In this document: positions 1 through 6,828 of the stretch, in pieces | Numbering within the stretch: position 1 is the stretch's first letter | Layout: every line of letters begins with the position of its first letter | NCBI GenBank assembly: GCA_945872225.1 | Contig: CAMBZK010000060.1 | Coordinates: 1 to 6,837, forward strand | Source: a candidate division TM6 bacterium UASB124 | Lineage (GTDB): Bacteria > Babelota > Babeliae > Babelales > RVW-14 | Length of the DNA stretch: 6,837 nt | Reading direction: 5' to 3' | Notes under the pieces: generated by a model | Seen by the model: only the letters and a program-made list of their open reading frames with translations | Database searches by the model: none | What the model was told of the DNA's origin: nothing | Translations under genes and position numbers: made by a program

Positions 1-2120
1 TAGCTTAGCTTTTCATTAACATCGCGCAAGAAACCAATAACACGACTCGTCAAATAGACAAGTACGGGGATAGAGGCCAAATGAAAAATAGCTATCGAGT
101 AATGGCTTGCAAGCGGACGCAAGGTCATAAAAATATATGCAAAGTCAAAAACAACATGCAATGAAATAAAAAGCCAGGTGAAAAATAGCCCAAAATACGC
201 CAGCGCAAAATCAAAAAATGCTAAGAGTAAGTGGTAATATAAATAGCGTGCATGCCCCTTGAGTTGCTCCGTCAGAGCACTGAGCTTATTTCGTACAATA
301 AAGAGGCATTTTTTCAAGAGAACAAACAACGCTAAAAAGAGCACAATGAAACATAGCAGCATGAAAAAATCATGCAAATCAAATGATCGAACAAGGTCAA
401 ACACGGACGATGGGCGAATATGCGATGGCGTTTCCCAATAAAGCTGCTTTAAAAAGGCTTCGCCTTCTAAAATAGCAGCGACCAAAGCCTCATACGATAT
501 TGCCTTTGGAGAACGCTTCCAGATACTGAAATTGCGCAAGCGGTGGTCAACTTCATACAAAATTAGATCATACTGATTAATAATTTTTTCTTGATTGGTA
601 ATCAAGTCAGCATTTACAGCAAGGTATGATTGAGTAAAATCAAGCTGCCACATAAGATAACTATTGGTCTCCTGTATAATGCCCAACAGATCGCGTGCAT
701 CACTCATTCGTAACTTAATGTTATCACGAGGAGCATTTACTTGCAGTTGTTTTTGATAACTTTTAATCCGCTCAATGGCACGATTCACCTCAATCAAATG
801 GGTAATCGCTTGCGTCCTTTTTTCTTTAAACCCTTTTAACGTGCTAAACGCCAAGTCACGTTTATTTGAAAAAGCAAAATGCAATTCATCCAAATTATCA
901 GTTTCCAGCTTCAACCGATAGCGCATCTCAACCATATTGTACTGCAACTCGCGCTCAGTAGCGGCCATATCAGCAAGATCTTTTTTTGCATCAAGCAGTG
1001 CTAGCTCTTTTTCTATCGCGCGAAGAAGCGCTGTAAGCCGTCTGATCTGAGCTTTAATCAGCACGCCATCATGCTGTTTTTTAGGGTTAGAAGATTTATC
1101 CTTAAGGGCTGTGAGCTTTTCTTTTAAAAAATCGAGCTCTGCTGCAACTTTTTCTTTATTTTGTTTTTTGGGCTCACGGAGTGCATTAAGTTTTTCTTTA
1201 ATAATTAAGGCATTTTGCGCTTCTGTCTTCCAGTCTGTACGAGCAAGCTCAACGTCACTGTAGTCAAGCACCAAGCGTTGCTCAATCAAGCCAAGCAACA
1301 TTTTTTGCTCATTACATTTTTGTTGCTCAAGGTCGATTATGTCATCCCAAAGGCGTATATCAATTTCTATTTTTTCAATATTAAGCCTGACCAATTCAAT
1401 CGATTCAGTAACAGCAAGCAATTCTTGGGCGATATTCTCACCTTCATGCCGCAACGACCCAGCATGAGGAGCTTTTTTATGATCAGCATTTTTATCAACT
1501 TGAACAATCAAGCGCTCACGCTCTTTGCTCTTAACGCTATGTTGTTGGTTAAGTGAAGAAAGGCGCTCATTCAGCGCTATTCGCTGTTTTTTAAGATTTT
1601 CTTTTTTAATTTTATTAAGTTCAATTTTTTCTTGCTGCTCAGCAAACCGAATATGAGCATCACGAAAAGCAGTCCATGAATACGCAGGCTTTAAGTCTGG
1701 CTGGGACCTACCAAGAAATTCTAATAGCTCTGCATATATCTTTACTCGTTGCTCATGCATCTCAATTAATTCACGCCAAACTTCTTGCTGGTCTATTTGG
1801 TGTTGCTTGCGGTCATTTAAAAGTGCAATTTTTTTATTTAAAAATTCTGCTTCTAAATCGGCAGCACCAACAAGCTCCTCGTGCGATGCTTGCATCTCAG
1901 TAGAAATACTCGCCAGGTGCCCCTTGATTTTTCTCAAAGCATCTTCGGCTCGTTTTTTTACTTCAACAACTGTTTTTTCAAGCTCTACTTTTTGTGATTT
2001 ACGTAGTTCGGTATTATTAATTAATGCTAGTCCAACGGCTGCGACCTGGTCTGCCGAAGATATCGACGGAACAATTGCAAATAGCCCTATGGCAAGCAAA
2101 AGAGATAGTTTACGTGGCAT
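1..2120 (-). CDS. Probable large MscS/MscK-type mechanosensitive channel, N-terminal part (3' end beyond window)
   Basis: The frame opens with ATG at 2120-2118 and stays open for 706 codons to the left edge, so the C-terminus is missing. Residues 1-23 look like a signal peptide (PRK, then a hydrophobic run, then S-S-A before D24). Residues about 30-540 are almost continuous charged helix rich in Glu, Lys, Gln and Leu, predicted coiled coil, with a short break near 135-150. Hydrophobic segments follow at about 585-603, 629-656 and 674-698, the first ending in a basic KKC stretch. Signal peptide, long periplasmic coiled coil and a late series of membrane helices is the architecture of large MscS-family channels such as MscK and MscM, which release solutes on hypo-osmotic shock. 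The diagnostic MscS pore and beta domain would lie past the left edge, so the family is inferred from architecture, not from a motif. Another coiled-coil envelope protein remains possible. It follows recO by 16 bp and is probably co-transcribed. Confidence 0.55.
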   Translation of the reverse strand, partial: MPRKLSLLLAIGLFAIVPSISSADQVAAVGLALINNTELRKSQKVELEKTVVEVKKRAEDALRKIKGHLASISTEMQASHEELVGAADLEAEFLNKKIALLNDRKQHQIDQQEVWRELIEMHEQRVKIYAELLEFLGRSQPDLKPAYSWTAFRDAHIRFAEQQEKIELNKIKKENLKKQRIALNERLSSLNQQHSVKSKERERLIVQVDKNADHKKAPHAGSLRHEGENIAQELLAVTESIELVRLNIEKIEIDIRLWDDIIDLEQQKCNEQKMLLGLIEQRLVLDYSDVELARTDWKTEAQNALIIKEKLNALREPKKQNKEKVAAELDFLKEKLTALKDKSSNPKKQHDGVLIKAQIRRLTALLRAIEKELALLDAKKDLADMAATERELQYNMVEMRYRLKLETDNLDELHFAFSNKRDLAFSTLKGFKEKRTQAITHLIEVNRAIERIKSYQKQLQVNAPRDNIKLRMSDARDLLGIIQETNSYLMWQLDFTQSYLAVNADLITNQEKIINQYDLILYEVDHRLRNFSIWKRSPKAISYEALVAAILEGEAFLKQLYWETPSHIRPSSVFDLVRSFDLHDFFMLLCFIVLFLALFVLLKKCLFIVRNKLSALTEQLKGHARYLYYHLLLAFFDFALAYFGLFFTWLFISLHVVFDFAYIFMTLRPLASHYSIAIFHLASIPVLVYLTSRVIGFLRDVNEKLS

Positions 2121-2131
2121 GTTCAAGGCAA

Positions 2132-2136
2132 CCCCT
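2132..2136 (-). promoter_or_regulatory. Ribosome binding site of the MscS/MscK-like gene
   Basis: AGGGG on the minus strand lies directly after the recO stop codon, 11 nt before the ATG at 2120. The spacing is slightly long, but no other start codon lies in frame between it and this ATG. It supports the chosen start and translation of a second cistron in a recO-led transcript. Confidence 0.55.
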
Positions 2137-2781
2137 TTATATGGTCTTATACACAAATGGCAACGTCTTAAAGCCGCTAATGCGTGGATGTGTTTTAATG
2201 CATGCAAGAAGCCATGCATGATACTGATCGAGATCATGTTCTTGAAGCATAGCAGCGGAACATGTGAGCAATTCTAAATTTTGTGGCTGATGAAAGTCAA
2301 TAGTCATGGCAAGCAATCGATTAATGGGATTAAGTACAATTTCAAAAGGTGCTGGGGGGTAAAATCCAAATAAAATCAGCAAGCAACCAACAAGGCTAAT
2401 CTGAACCAGAGCCCATGAAGATTTTTGTTCGTAATGAACCTGCAATAATGAAAGGCTTTTTTCGAGTATCACATACACCTCCGACGCTGGTTGATGCATA
2501 GGACAAAAAAAGTATGATATCTCTAACAAATGATGAAACCAACCCAAATCATGGTGATGGACATGAGGCTGTGCAATAAGCTCAACAGAATCCGCAACAA
2601 ACATATTGTATTGATCCTGCTGGACAAAACTTTGCACTATGTTGCCAAGCCGCATACGTGCGCGCTGGTATTGATTAAAAACAACAACTGGAACCTTGCC
2701 ATATTCACGCGTTAATAAACAAATCTTAGAAGATCCTGCTACAGGGATTTTGACAATAACACCGCGAATAGTTTCTTGCAT
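2137..2781 (-). CDS. recO: DNA repair protein RecO
   Basis: A 214-residue protein, a little shorter than the usual 230-250. RecO loads RecA onto SSB-coated single-stranded DNA together with RecR in RecF-pathway gap repair, in the cytoplasm. The N-terminus carries the RecO OB-fold pattern: RGVIVK at 6-11, CLLTREYGKV at 21-30, then basic residues and RLGNIVQSF at 44-52. A helical C-terminal domain follows, with LLILFGFYPP at 134-143 where the family has a Leu-Leu-x-x-x-Gly-x-x-Pro segment, and a terminal HPRISGFKTL at 198-207 resembling the family's Lys-Ser-Arg ending. The four-cysteine zinc motif of many RecO proteins is absent, as in the E. coli protein. A His-rich stretch (six His within residues 73-84) is unusual. 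The start ATG is preceded only by a weak purine-rich site (AAAGCGAG). It is divergent from mltA and heads the probable operon with the channel-like gene. Confidence 0.85.
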   Translation of the reverse strand: MQETIRGVIVKIPVAGSSKICLLTREYGKVPVVVFNQYQRARMRLGNIVQSFVQQDQYNMFVADSVELIAQPHVHHHDLGWFHHLLEISYFFCPMHQPASEVYVILEKSLSLLQVHYEQKSSWALVQISLVGCLLILFGFYPPAPFEIVLNPINRLLAMTIDFHQPQNLELLTCSAAMLQEHDLDQYHAWLLACIKTHPRISGFKTLPFVYKTI

Positions 2782-2808
2782 ATCTCGCTTTCTGCGTATG
2801 GGTTGTGT

Positions 2809-2821
2809 CTATACTATAAAA
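2809..2821. promoter_or_regulatory. Candidate overlapping divergent -10 elements between recO and mltA
   Basis: The 89 bp gap between the divergent starts contains a TATACTATA core. TATACT on the plus strand (2810-2815) and TATAGT on the minus strand (2813-2818) each match five of six consensus -10 positions and overlap. I see no convincing -35 box for either direction. The placement fits short 5' leaders of about 50 nt for mltA and 25 nt for recO. This is inferred from position and AT content only. Confidence 0.35.
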
Positions 2822-2858
2822 GCAATATGTGCACAAAGATAGATGCTTTTACAGCACT

Positions 2859-2864
2859 AGGGGA
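2859..2864 (+). promoter_or_regulatory. Strong ribosome binding site deciding the mltA start
   Basis: AGGGGA lies 6 nt before ATG at 2871. It favours that ATG over the upstream in-frame GTG at 2829, which has no Shine-Dalgarno sequence and would add 14 polar residues ahead of the hydrophobic signal segment. Confidence 0.7.
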
Positions 2865-2870
2865 AGAAAG

Positions 2871-4013
2871 ATGTTTTATATAATTTTTATAATGTTATTA
2901 AGCATATTTGTGCCAAAAAACTTGCTCCCGTTTCATCTGGACGGCTTAAAAAAGCGCCTGCGACAAAAAGAGGTAACGAGGACTGCTCATTTACCAGTAG
3001 AACGTTTTTTTAAACAAGCCCCGTTTGTTCTTACCTCAGAACAGATTGCAACCAAGCCACTTGCGCTGCAAGAAGCAGCAAAAGACGCTCTTCGTTATAT
3101 TAAACGGCATGAAGCAACCTCAATTCATATTGTTGATCCAGTTAATTTTTCAGCAATTCTTTCCCTTGAGTTAGTAAAAAAAACACTCCAATTTATTGTA
3201 CAAATTATAGAAGAAGATAAAAAAACAGGGGTCTTTAGAATTCTGAACCCCAAGTTTCTTAATAAACACTTCAGCTCCATAGCATGGATAGCTGACAAAG
3301 AATCTGCTGAAAGGCATGCGATAAAACTACCTGATAATAAATCTATACGTTTGACCACCTACGCGGTTTTTAACGCGCAAGGCAGAAGAGAAAAAAGCGA
3401 AGAGTATAATTGTGGCCTTTATGCACTTAATGATGACAACATAGCAAAGCGCTTTACTAAACAAGAAATTATTGCAGGAGCGCTAGACGAAGAGCCCTTT
3501 CTTAAAAAAAGAACCCCTCTTGCATGGGTGACACGCGATGTTCTAGAGGATGCCACTATGAATGGCACAGTACTTATAACCCTCCCAGATGATGGATCTC
3601 GGCTTCTGAATGTACACAAAAACAATGGCCATGTGTATGACAAACGCCTTACTGATCGAAGGAATCAACGCCGTTATTGGTTTTTTAAAGATATCGGCAC
3701 TCAAACACATGAAGCAAAGCACCGGCTTGAGCGAATTAAGCAACGTGACAATGTTATTTTTGCGGGCGATTTACAAAATATCGGACTGGGAAAGTTAATT
3801 GCTCTTAGACACCTCAACCCAAAAACAAATCTCCCTGAACTCCGACTTGGTATTTTAGCTGATACTGGCAATGCTTTTCGTAACAACCTCTATCAACTCG
3901 ACTATTTTGCTGGACTGGTTCAAGGGCCTGATGAGCTCCGTGAGATTATTCGGCAACGACCAACATTCAGTAAAGCCTGTATTTTATATAAGCGCGAACG
4001 GAAAGCCACATGA
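2871..4013 (+). CDS. mltA: Divergent MltA-family lytic murein transglycosylase with 3D barrel
   Basis: A 380-residue protein from the ATG at 2871. MltA enzymes cut the MurNAc-GlcNAc bond of peptidoglycan and leave 1,6-anhydro-MurNAc ends, in the periplasm. Residues 1-20 are hydrophobic (FYIIFIMLLSIFVPK), a signal peptide or anchor. No lipobox cysteine follows, unlike the E. coli lipoprotein. The MltA pattern can be followed in order: RLTTY at 160-164 (family TGYY), EIIAGAL at 199-205, LAWV at 217-220, NGTVLITLPDDGS at about 231-243 (family QGSG-x-LxDG), NNGHVY at 251-256 (family NGxxY), YWFFKD at 269-274 (family YVFF), GDLQNIGLG at 299-307, ADTGNAF at 330-336 and QLDYFAG at 342-348. Asp300, Asp331 and Asp344 match the three aspartates of the 3D double-psi barrel. 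The Asp of the DTG segment corresponds to the catalytic acid/base of the family. The QGSG and DTGGAI motifs are altered (MNGT, DTGNAF), so this is a remote member. The gene converges on the NagZ-NamZ fusion gene, overlapping it by 30 bp. Confidence 0.75.
   Translation: MFYIIFIMLLSIFVPKNLLPFHLDGLKKRLRQKEVTRTAHLPVERFFKQAPFVLTSEQIATKPLALQEAAKDALRYIKRHEATSIHIVDPVNFSAILSLELVKKTLQFIVQIIEEDKKTGVFRILNPKFLNKHFSSIAWIADKESAERHAIKLPDNKSIRLTTYAVFNAQGRREKSEEYNCGLYALNDDNIAKRFTKQEIIAGALDEEPFLKKRTPLAWVTRDVLEDATMNGTVLITLPDDGSRLLNVHKNNGHVYDKRLTDRRNQRRYWFFKDIGTQTHEAKHRLERIKQRDNVIFAGDLQNIGLGKLIALRHLNPKTNLPELRLGILADTGNAFRNNLYQLDYFAGLVQGPDELREIIRQRPTFSKACILYKRERKAT
3984..4013. other. Tail-to-tail overlap of mltA and the glycosidase fusion gene
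   Basis: The mltA stop (TGA at 4011-4013) lies inside the fusion gene, and the fusion gene's stop (TAA, minus strand, ending at 3984) lies inside mltA. The last nine codons of each are therefore read from opposite strands of the same DNA. No terminator hairpin with a T tract is visible here, so the two transcripts probably run into each other's antisense. Confidence 0.85.
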
Positions 4014-6611
4014 TGGCTCTTGCACAAGCTCTTTACGTAAAGAATCACTACCATAGAGGTTATCTAGTCCATAAGTCCTCCCCCATCTCAGTAACGTCGA
4101 TTGCTCTGGATATCGTATAAAGAGCTCTTTAATTATGACCGTTGCTACGTGAGCAGGGCACACAACAGCATGGTCAACGATATGAGCAAAAACCCCTTGG
4201 CAGAGCATATTTTCGTGCTTAGGGCTTTCCGCAATGCCAGGCATTTTTTTCGGTATAAAGGTAACTGGCTCAAAATAAATACCTGGCATCATATGCCCAT
4301 TTAGGACATCAACAAGCTCTTTTGCATTCACCCATGGAGCACCACATTGTAAAAATGGATACTTAGTACCACGCCCTTCTGAATAATTTGTTCCCTCAAG
4401 CAGTACAGTTAATGGGTATGCATATAGATGATCTATGGACATCAAATTAGGAGAAGGGGCCTTGAATGCCCAACCATCTGTTGCTGATTGCTGTTGTTTG
4501 CTAGCAAGCACCGTTAGCTTTGCTTGATACTTTTTATTTACCTCTTTCGCAAGAGCTCCATATGTTGCCCCATGCAAAAATTGCTTCTCTACACAGCCAA
4601 GAAATGATTTGTGTTTTTGCTCAAGAACAGGACCTTGCGCGCCCCACGAAGCAATAGGGTTGATTGGATCAAGCAATACCACTGCTATTTTTTTTTCACT
4701 ACATGCTTCTAGGACTAAATCAATGGTCGAAAGATAGGTATAGCAACGCATGCCAACATCTGGCAAAGCAATGACAACAACATCAAGGTTTTTAAGCATT
4801 GCTGGCGTTGGTTTTTTATGCTTGCCATGCAATGAAAAAACGGGGCACCCCCAAGGACTTTTGTCTTCTGTTGGCACTTCACCAAATGCCTCAATCGTCC
4901 CACGCAGGCCATGCTCAGGACTAAACAGCGCAGTGAGCACACTGCCATCATCTCGCCCTTTTGCCCAGTTAAAAAGCACGTCTGGCAAAAAACGATTATC
5001 AAGCGTTAAACTGCTGGTATTGCATACAAGCCCAAAGCGCTTGCCAGCTAAATAAGCCGCTGGGTCAGCAACTAAAACATCAATCCCTTGCTCAATGGGC
5101 TCAATTAACCGCTGTGCAAGTGCATCTAACAGAGGCGGATGGAATGATCCGAGAGGAACATTAATTGCCGTTGGCAAAAGAACAACCTCTTCTGGATGGC
5201 CAAGCGAAATCGTTACTATATTTTTAGCCAGTGGCTTCAGCATTTCAAGCCACTGTTGCTGAATAGAATTCCAGATGGCATCCGCGTAAAAAAATGTTTG
5301 AACAATAATCGTTGCACGAGGATGACGCTTACTAAGAGCAATGACGTCAGCTAGCTGCTCGTGAGAGTCTTTACTCTTAGGATCAAGAACAAATTCATCT
5401 ATAACATTAGCCCCACGCTTAACCAGTGCTTGATGCAAGTACGATTGATCATCACGTAAGAACCACTGCTCTGGTGGCCGAATAATAGGCAAATTAGTAG
5501 TAATCATAATGATTTTTTTATCACGGAGTGGGGGCACAAACGTGCTCTGCAAACACGCAACTGCCAAATGTTCTGCTAGACGTTTTTCGTCAAATGGGAC
5601 CGCTGCCTGCACACATAGCTGTTTTTTCTTTGGTTGGTTGTGATGCTTTTTGTAAGCTTTTTTTGCACATCGCTGAACCAGGGAAACTTGCTCAGCAGGC
5701 TTTGCCGAGAGAATCACATAGTCATACCCAGCCTGCAGCGCTTCATTAATGGCAGCCTCTTGGTCGGTGTCGCCCCACGCTGCTTTCATCATAAAATCAT
5801 CGGTGATCAAAAGAACGTTGGGATTATTTGCTCGTAGCAATTTTACTACTTCATCGCTCCGTGTAACTGGCTTATTACCAAAACTTTCATAGATCCCATG
5901 GGTACACATAATTGCTGGGATGCTAGCCTGAAGAGCGGCTGTAAAGGGTTCAATTTGTCGATTGCGCTGCTCTTCATCAATCATAATAGTTATCTGCTCA
6001 TCATGCGTGTCAGCCTGCCCAAAACCAAGCCCAGGAAAATGCTTGATCACTGGCATAACACCAGCGTGCATAAGCCCTTTTGCAAATGCAATACCACAGG
6101 TCGCTACCATTTGTTCATCTGCAGCAAAGCACCGTGTCGCCAGAATTTTTTTACCAAAAAGATCCAGTGATGGCGCAAAATCCATTGTAATGCCAACGTC
6201 ATGCATCTGCCTGCCAATCAGTAGCCCCGCTTGAAAACTGGCCTGACGCCCCAATTTTGCCAAGAGCCATGGACTTGGAATTGGATGAAAACCGCTATCG
6301 ATGCCGGTTGGTCGGGATACAATCCCTCCCTCCCAATCAACCGCAATAATGAGTGGATAGATTTTTAGTTTCTTTGCTTCGTTTTGCAAAAACCTCGTTA
6401 GCGCCTTTGTTTTTGCTCGGCTTTTAACGTGCGACGCAAGCAGCATAACCCCAGCCGGCTTTGTCGCTTGTAACCACGTTGAAAGCGCTCTTTGATCATT
6501 TGTCTCTGGCAACGTCAAAATAAATGACTGGCCGATCCCGCCATTTGCTTGCAGTGGCAGGCCTATCAGTACCATAACAACACATAGCAATATTCTTAAA
6601 ATCATGATCAT
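3984..6611 (-). CDS. Secreted bifunctional NagZ (GH3)-NamZ (GH171/DUF1343) fusion glycosidase
   Basis: An 875-residue fusion of two peptidoglycan exo-glycosidases. Residues 1-22 form a signal peptide ending LQA, so it should act outside the cytoplasm. The GH3 catalytic domain (about 25-320) has VDWEGG at 91-96, MDFAPSLD at 143-150, TRCF at 159-162, KHFPG at 190-194 with the Asp201-x-His203 dyad of NagZ enzymes, and TDDF at 270-273, where Asp271 is the expected nucleophile. Residues about 365-500 resemble the second alpha/beta domain of two-domain NagZ proteins. The NamZ part (about 505-860) opens with GIDVLV and has LFSPEHGLRG at 562-571 (Glu566-His567, proposed active site), DVGMRCYTY at 618-626, HGATYGALA at 680-688, PSPN at 719-722, EGTNYSEGRGT at 739-749 and GAPW at 757-760. 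In known relatives, NagZ removes non-reducing GlcNAc and NamZ non-reducing MurNAc. Start: ATG at 6611 or the third codon, ATG at 6605, which has a better-placed GGA. An in-frame TAA four codons upstream excludes longer forms. Confidence 0.9.
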   Translation of the reverse strand: MIMILRILLCVVMVLIGLPLQANGGIGQSFILTLPETNDQRALSTWLQATKPAGVMLLASHVKSRAKTKALTRFLQNEAKKLKIYPLIIAVDWEGGIVSRPTGIDSGFHPIPSPWLLAKLGRQASFQAGLLIGRQMHDVGITMDFAPSLDLFGKKILATRCFAADEQMVATCGIAFAKGLMHAGVMPVIKHFPGLGFGQADTHDEQITIMIDEEQRNRQIEPFTAALQASIPAIMCTHGIYESFGNKPVTRSDEVVKLLRANNPNVLLITDDFMMKAAWGDTDQEAAINEALQAGYDYVILSAKPAEQVSLVQRCAKKAYKKHHNQPKKKQLCVQAAVPFDEKRLAEHLAVACLQSTFVPPLRDKKIIMITTNLPIIRPPEQWFLRDDQSYLHQALVKRGANVIDEFVLDPKSKDSHEQLADVIALSKRHPRATIIVQTFFYADAIWNSIQQQWLEMLKPLAKNIVTISLGHPEEVVLLPTAINVPLGSFHPPLLDALAQRLIEPIEQGIDVLVADPAAYLAGKRFGLVCNTSSLTLDNRFLPDVLFNWAKGRDDGSVLTALFSPEHGLRGTIEAFGEVPTEDKSPWGCPVFSLHGKHKKPTPAMLKNLDVVVIALPDVGMRCYTYLSTIDLVLEACSEKKIAVVLLDPINPIASWGAQGPVLEQKHKSFLGCVEKQFLHGATYGALAKEVNKKYQAKLTVLASKQQQSATDGWAFKAPSPNLMSIDHLYAYPLTVLLEGTNYSEGRGTKYPFLQCGAPWVNAKELVDVLNGHMMPGIYFEPVTFIPKKMPGIAESPKHENMLCQGVFAHIVDHAVVCPAHVATVIIKELFIRYPEQSTLLRWGRTYGLDNLYGSDSLRKELVQEPSCGFPFALI

Positions 6612-6644
6612 CCAATCTGTTTACAGTCTTACTTGGAGAATTGT

Positions 6645-6698
6645 TCTAGCCAATAATTTGTGACTCATGCTATAGAAAATATCTAGCTATTGGCAAGA
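6645..6698. repeat. Imperfect 11 bp inverted repeat around the candidate promoter
   Basis: TCTAGCCAATA at 6645-6655 and TATTGGCAAGA at 6688-6698 are reverse complements at 10 of 11 positions and are separated by 32 bp. The right arm overlaps the candidate -35 box and the left arm falls near or just after the expected transcription start. That is where a pair of operator half-sites could sit. No known operator is recognised, and chance in AT-rich DNA is possible. Confidence 0.3.
6669..6696 (-). promoter_or_regulatory. Candidate sigma70-type promoter of the glycosidase fusion gene
   Basis: On the minus strand TTGCCA (6696-6691, five of six -35 positions) is followed after 16 bp by TATAGC (6674-6669, four of six -10 positions). 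Transcription would start about 50 nt before the ATG. It lies downstream of the hairpin terminator, so the gene is likely a separate unit. Visual match only. Confidence 0.35.
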
Positions 6699-6790
6699 CA
6701 CAAAGCTATGTATCTGAATCAGGTGATTATATAGCCTCAAAAGAAACAGCAACTAAAATGATATTTCTAGCGTTTTTGCTTTTTTAGCCA

Positions 6791-6828
6791 AAAAAATAAG
6801 CCCCGCAAGATTGCGGGGCTTATTTTTT
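6791..6828. terminator. Strong bidirectional intrinsic terminator
   Basis: The arms 6791-6808 and 6811-6828 are perfect reverse complements over 18 bp, with a GC core (AAGCCCCGCA / TGCGGGGCTT) flanked by an A run on one side and a T run on the other. It therefore works as a rho-independent hairpin plus U tract in either direction. No gene in this window ends at it, so it most likely serves a minus-strand gene beyond the right edge and insulates the fusion gene from read-through. The interval 6612-6790 holds no convincing ORF or RNA gene, only the promoter candidate and the inverted repeat. Confidence 0.85.

Noticed and set aside
2198..2219. Inverted repeat ATGCATG / CATGCAT with an 8 nt loop.
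   Set aside because: It lies within the recO coding frame near its 3' end and has no T tract. Each arm is itself near-palindromic, so the pairing is probably a by-product of codon content.
1215..2277. Several plus-strand open frames of 65-156 codons opposite the coiled-coil gene and the recO end.
   Set aside because: They are antisense to a continuous 706-codon frame with a signal peptide and coherent domain layout, overlap each other, and show no recognisable domain or ribosome binding site.
2829..2870. GTG at 2829 as an upstream start for mltA, adding 14 residues.
   Set aside because: No Shine-Dalgarno sequence precedes it, and it would put a polar, charged stretch before the signal segment. 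ATG at 2871 has AGGGGA at ideal spacing.
4004..4018. Small hairpin AGCCA-catga-TGGCT around the mltA stop codon, considered as a terminator.
   Set aside because: Only five base pairs, with no U tract on either strand, and inside the coding region of the convergent gene.
4715..6234. Other-frame open reading frames on both strands within the fusion gene.
   Set aside because: The main frame there matches GH3 and NamZ motifs throughout, so these are shadow frames.
6769..6800. T-rich and A-rich runs next to the terminator that could form an alternative, antiterminator-like pairing.
   Set aside because: The pairing is nearly all A-U and far weaker than the 18 bp terminator stem, and no leader peptide or riboswitch core is visible.
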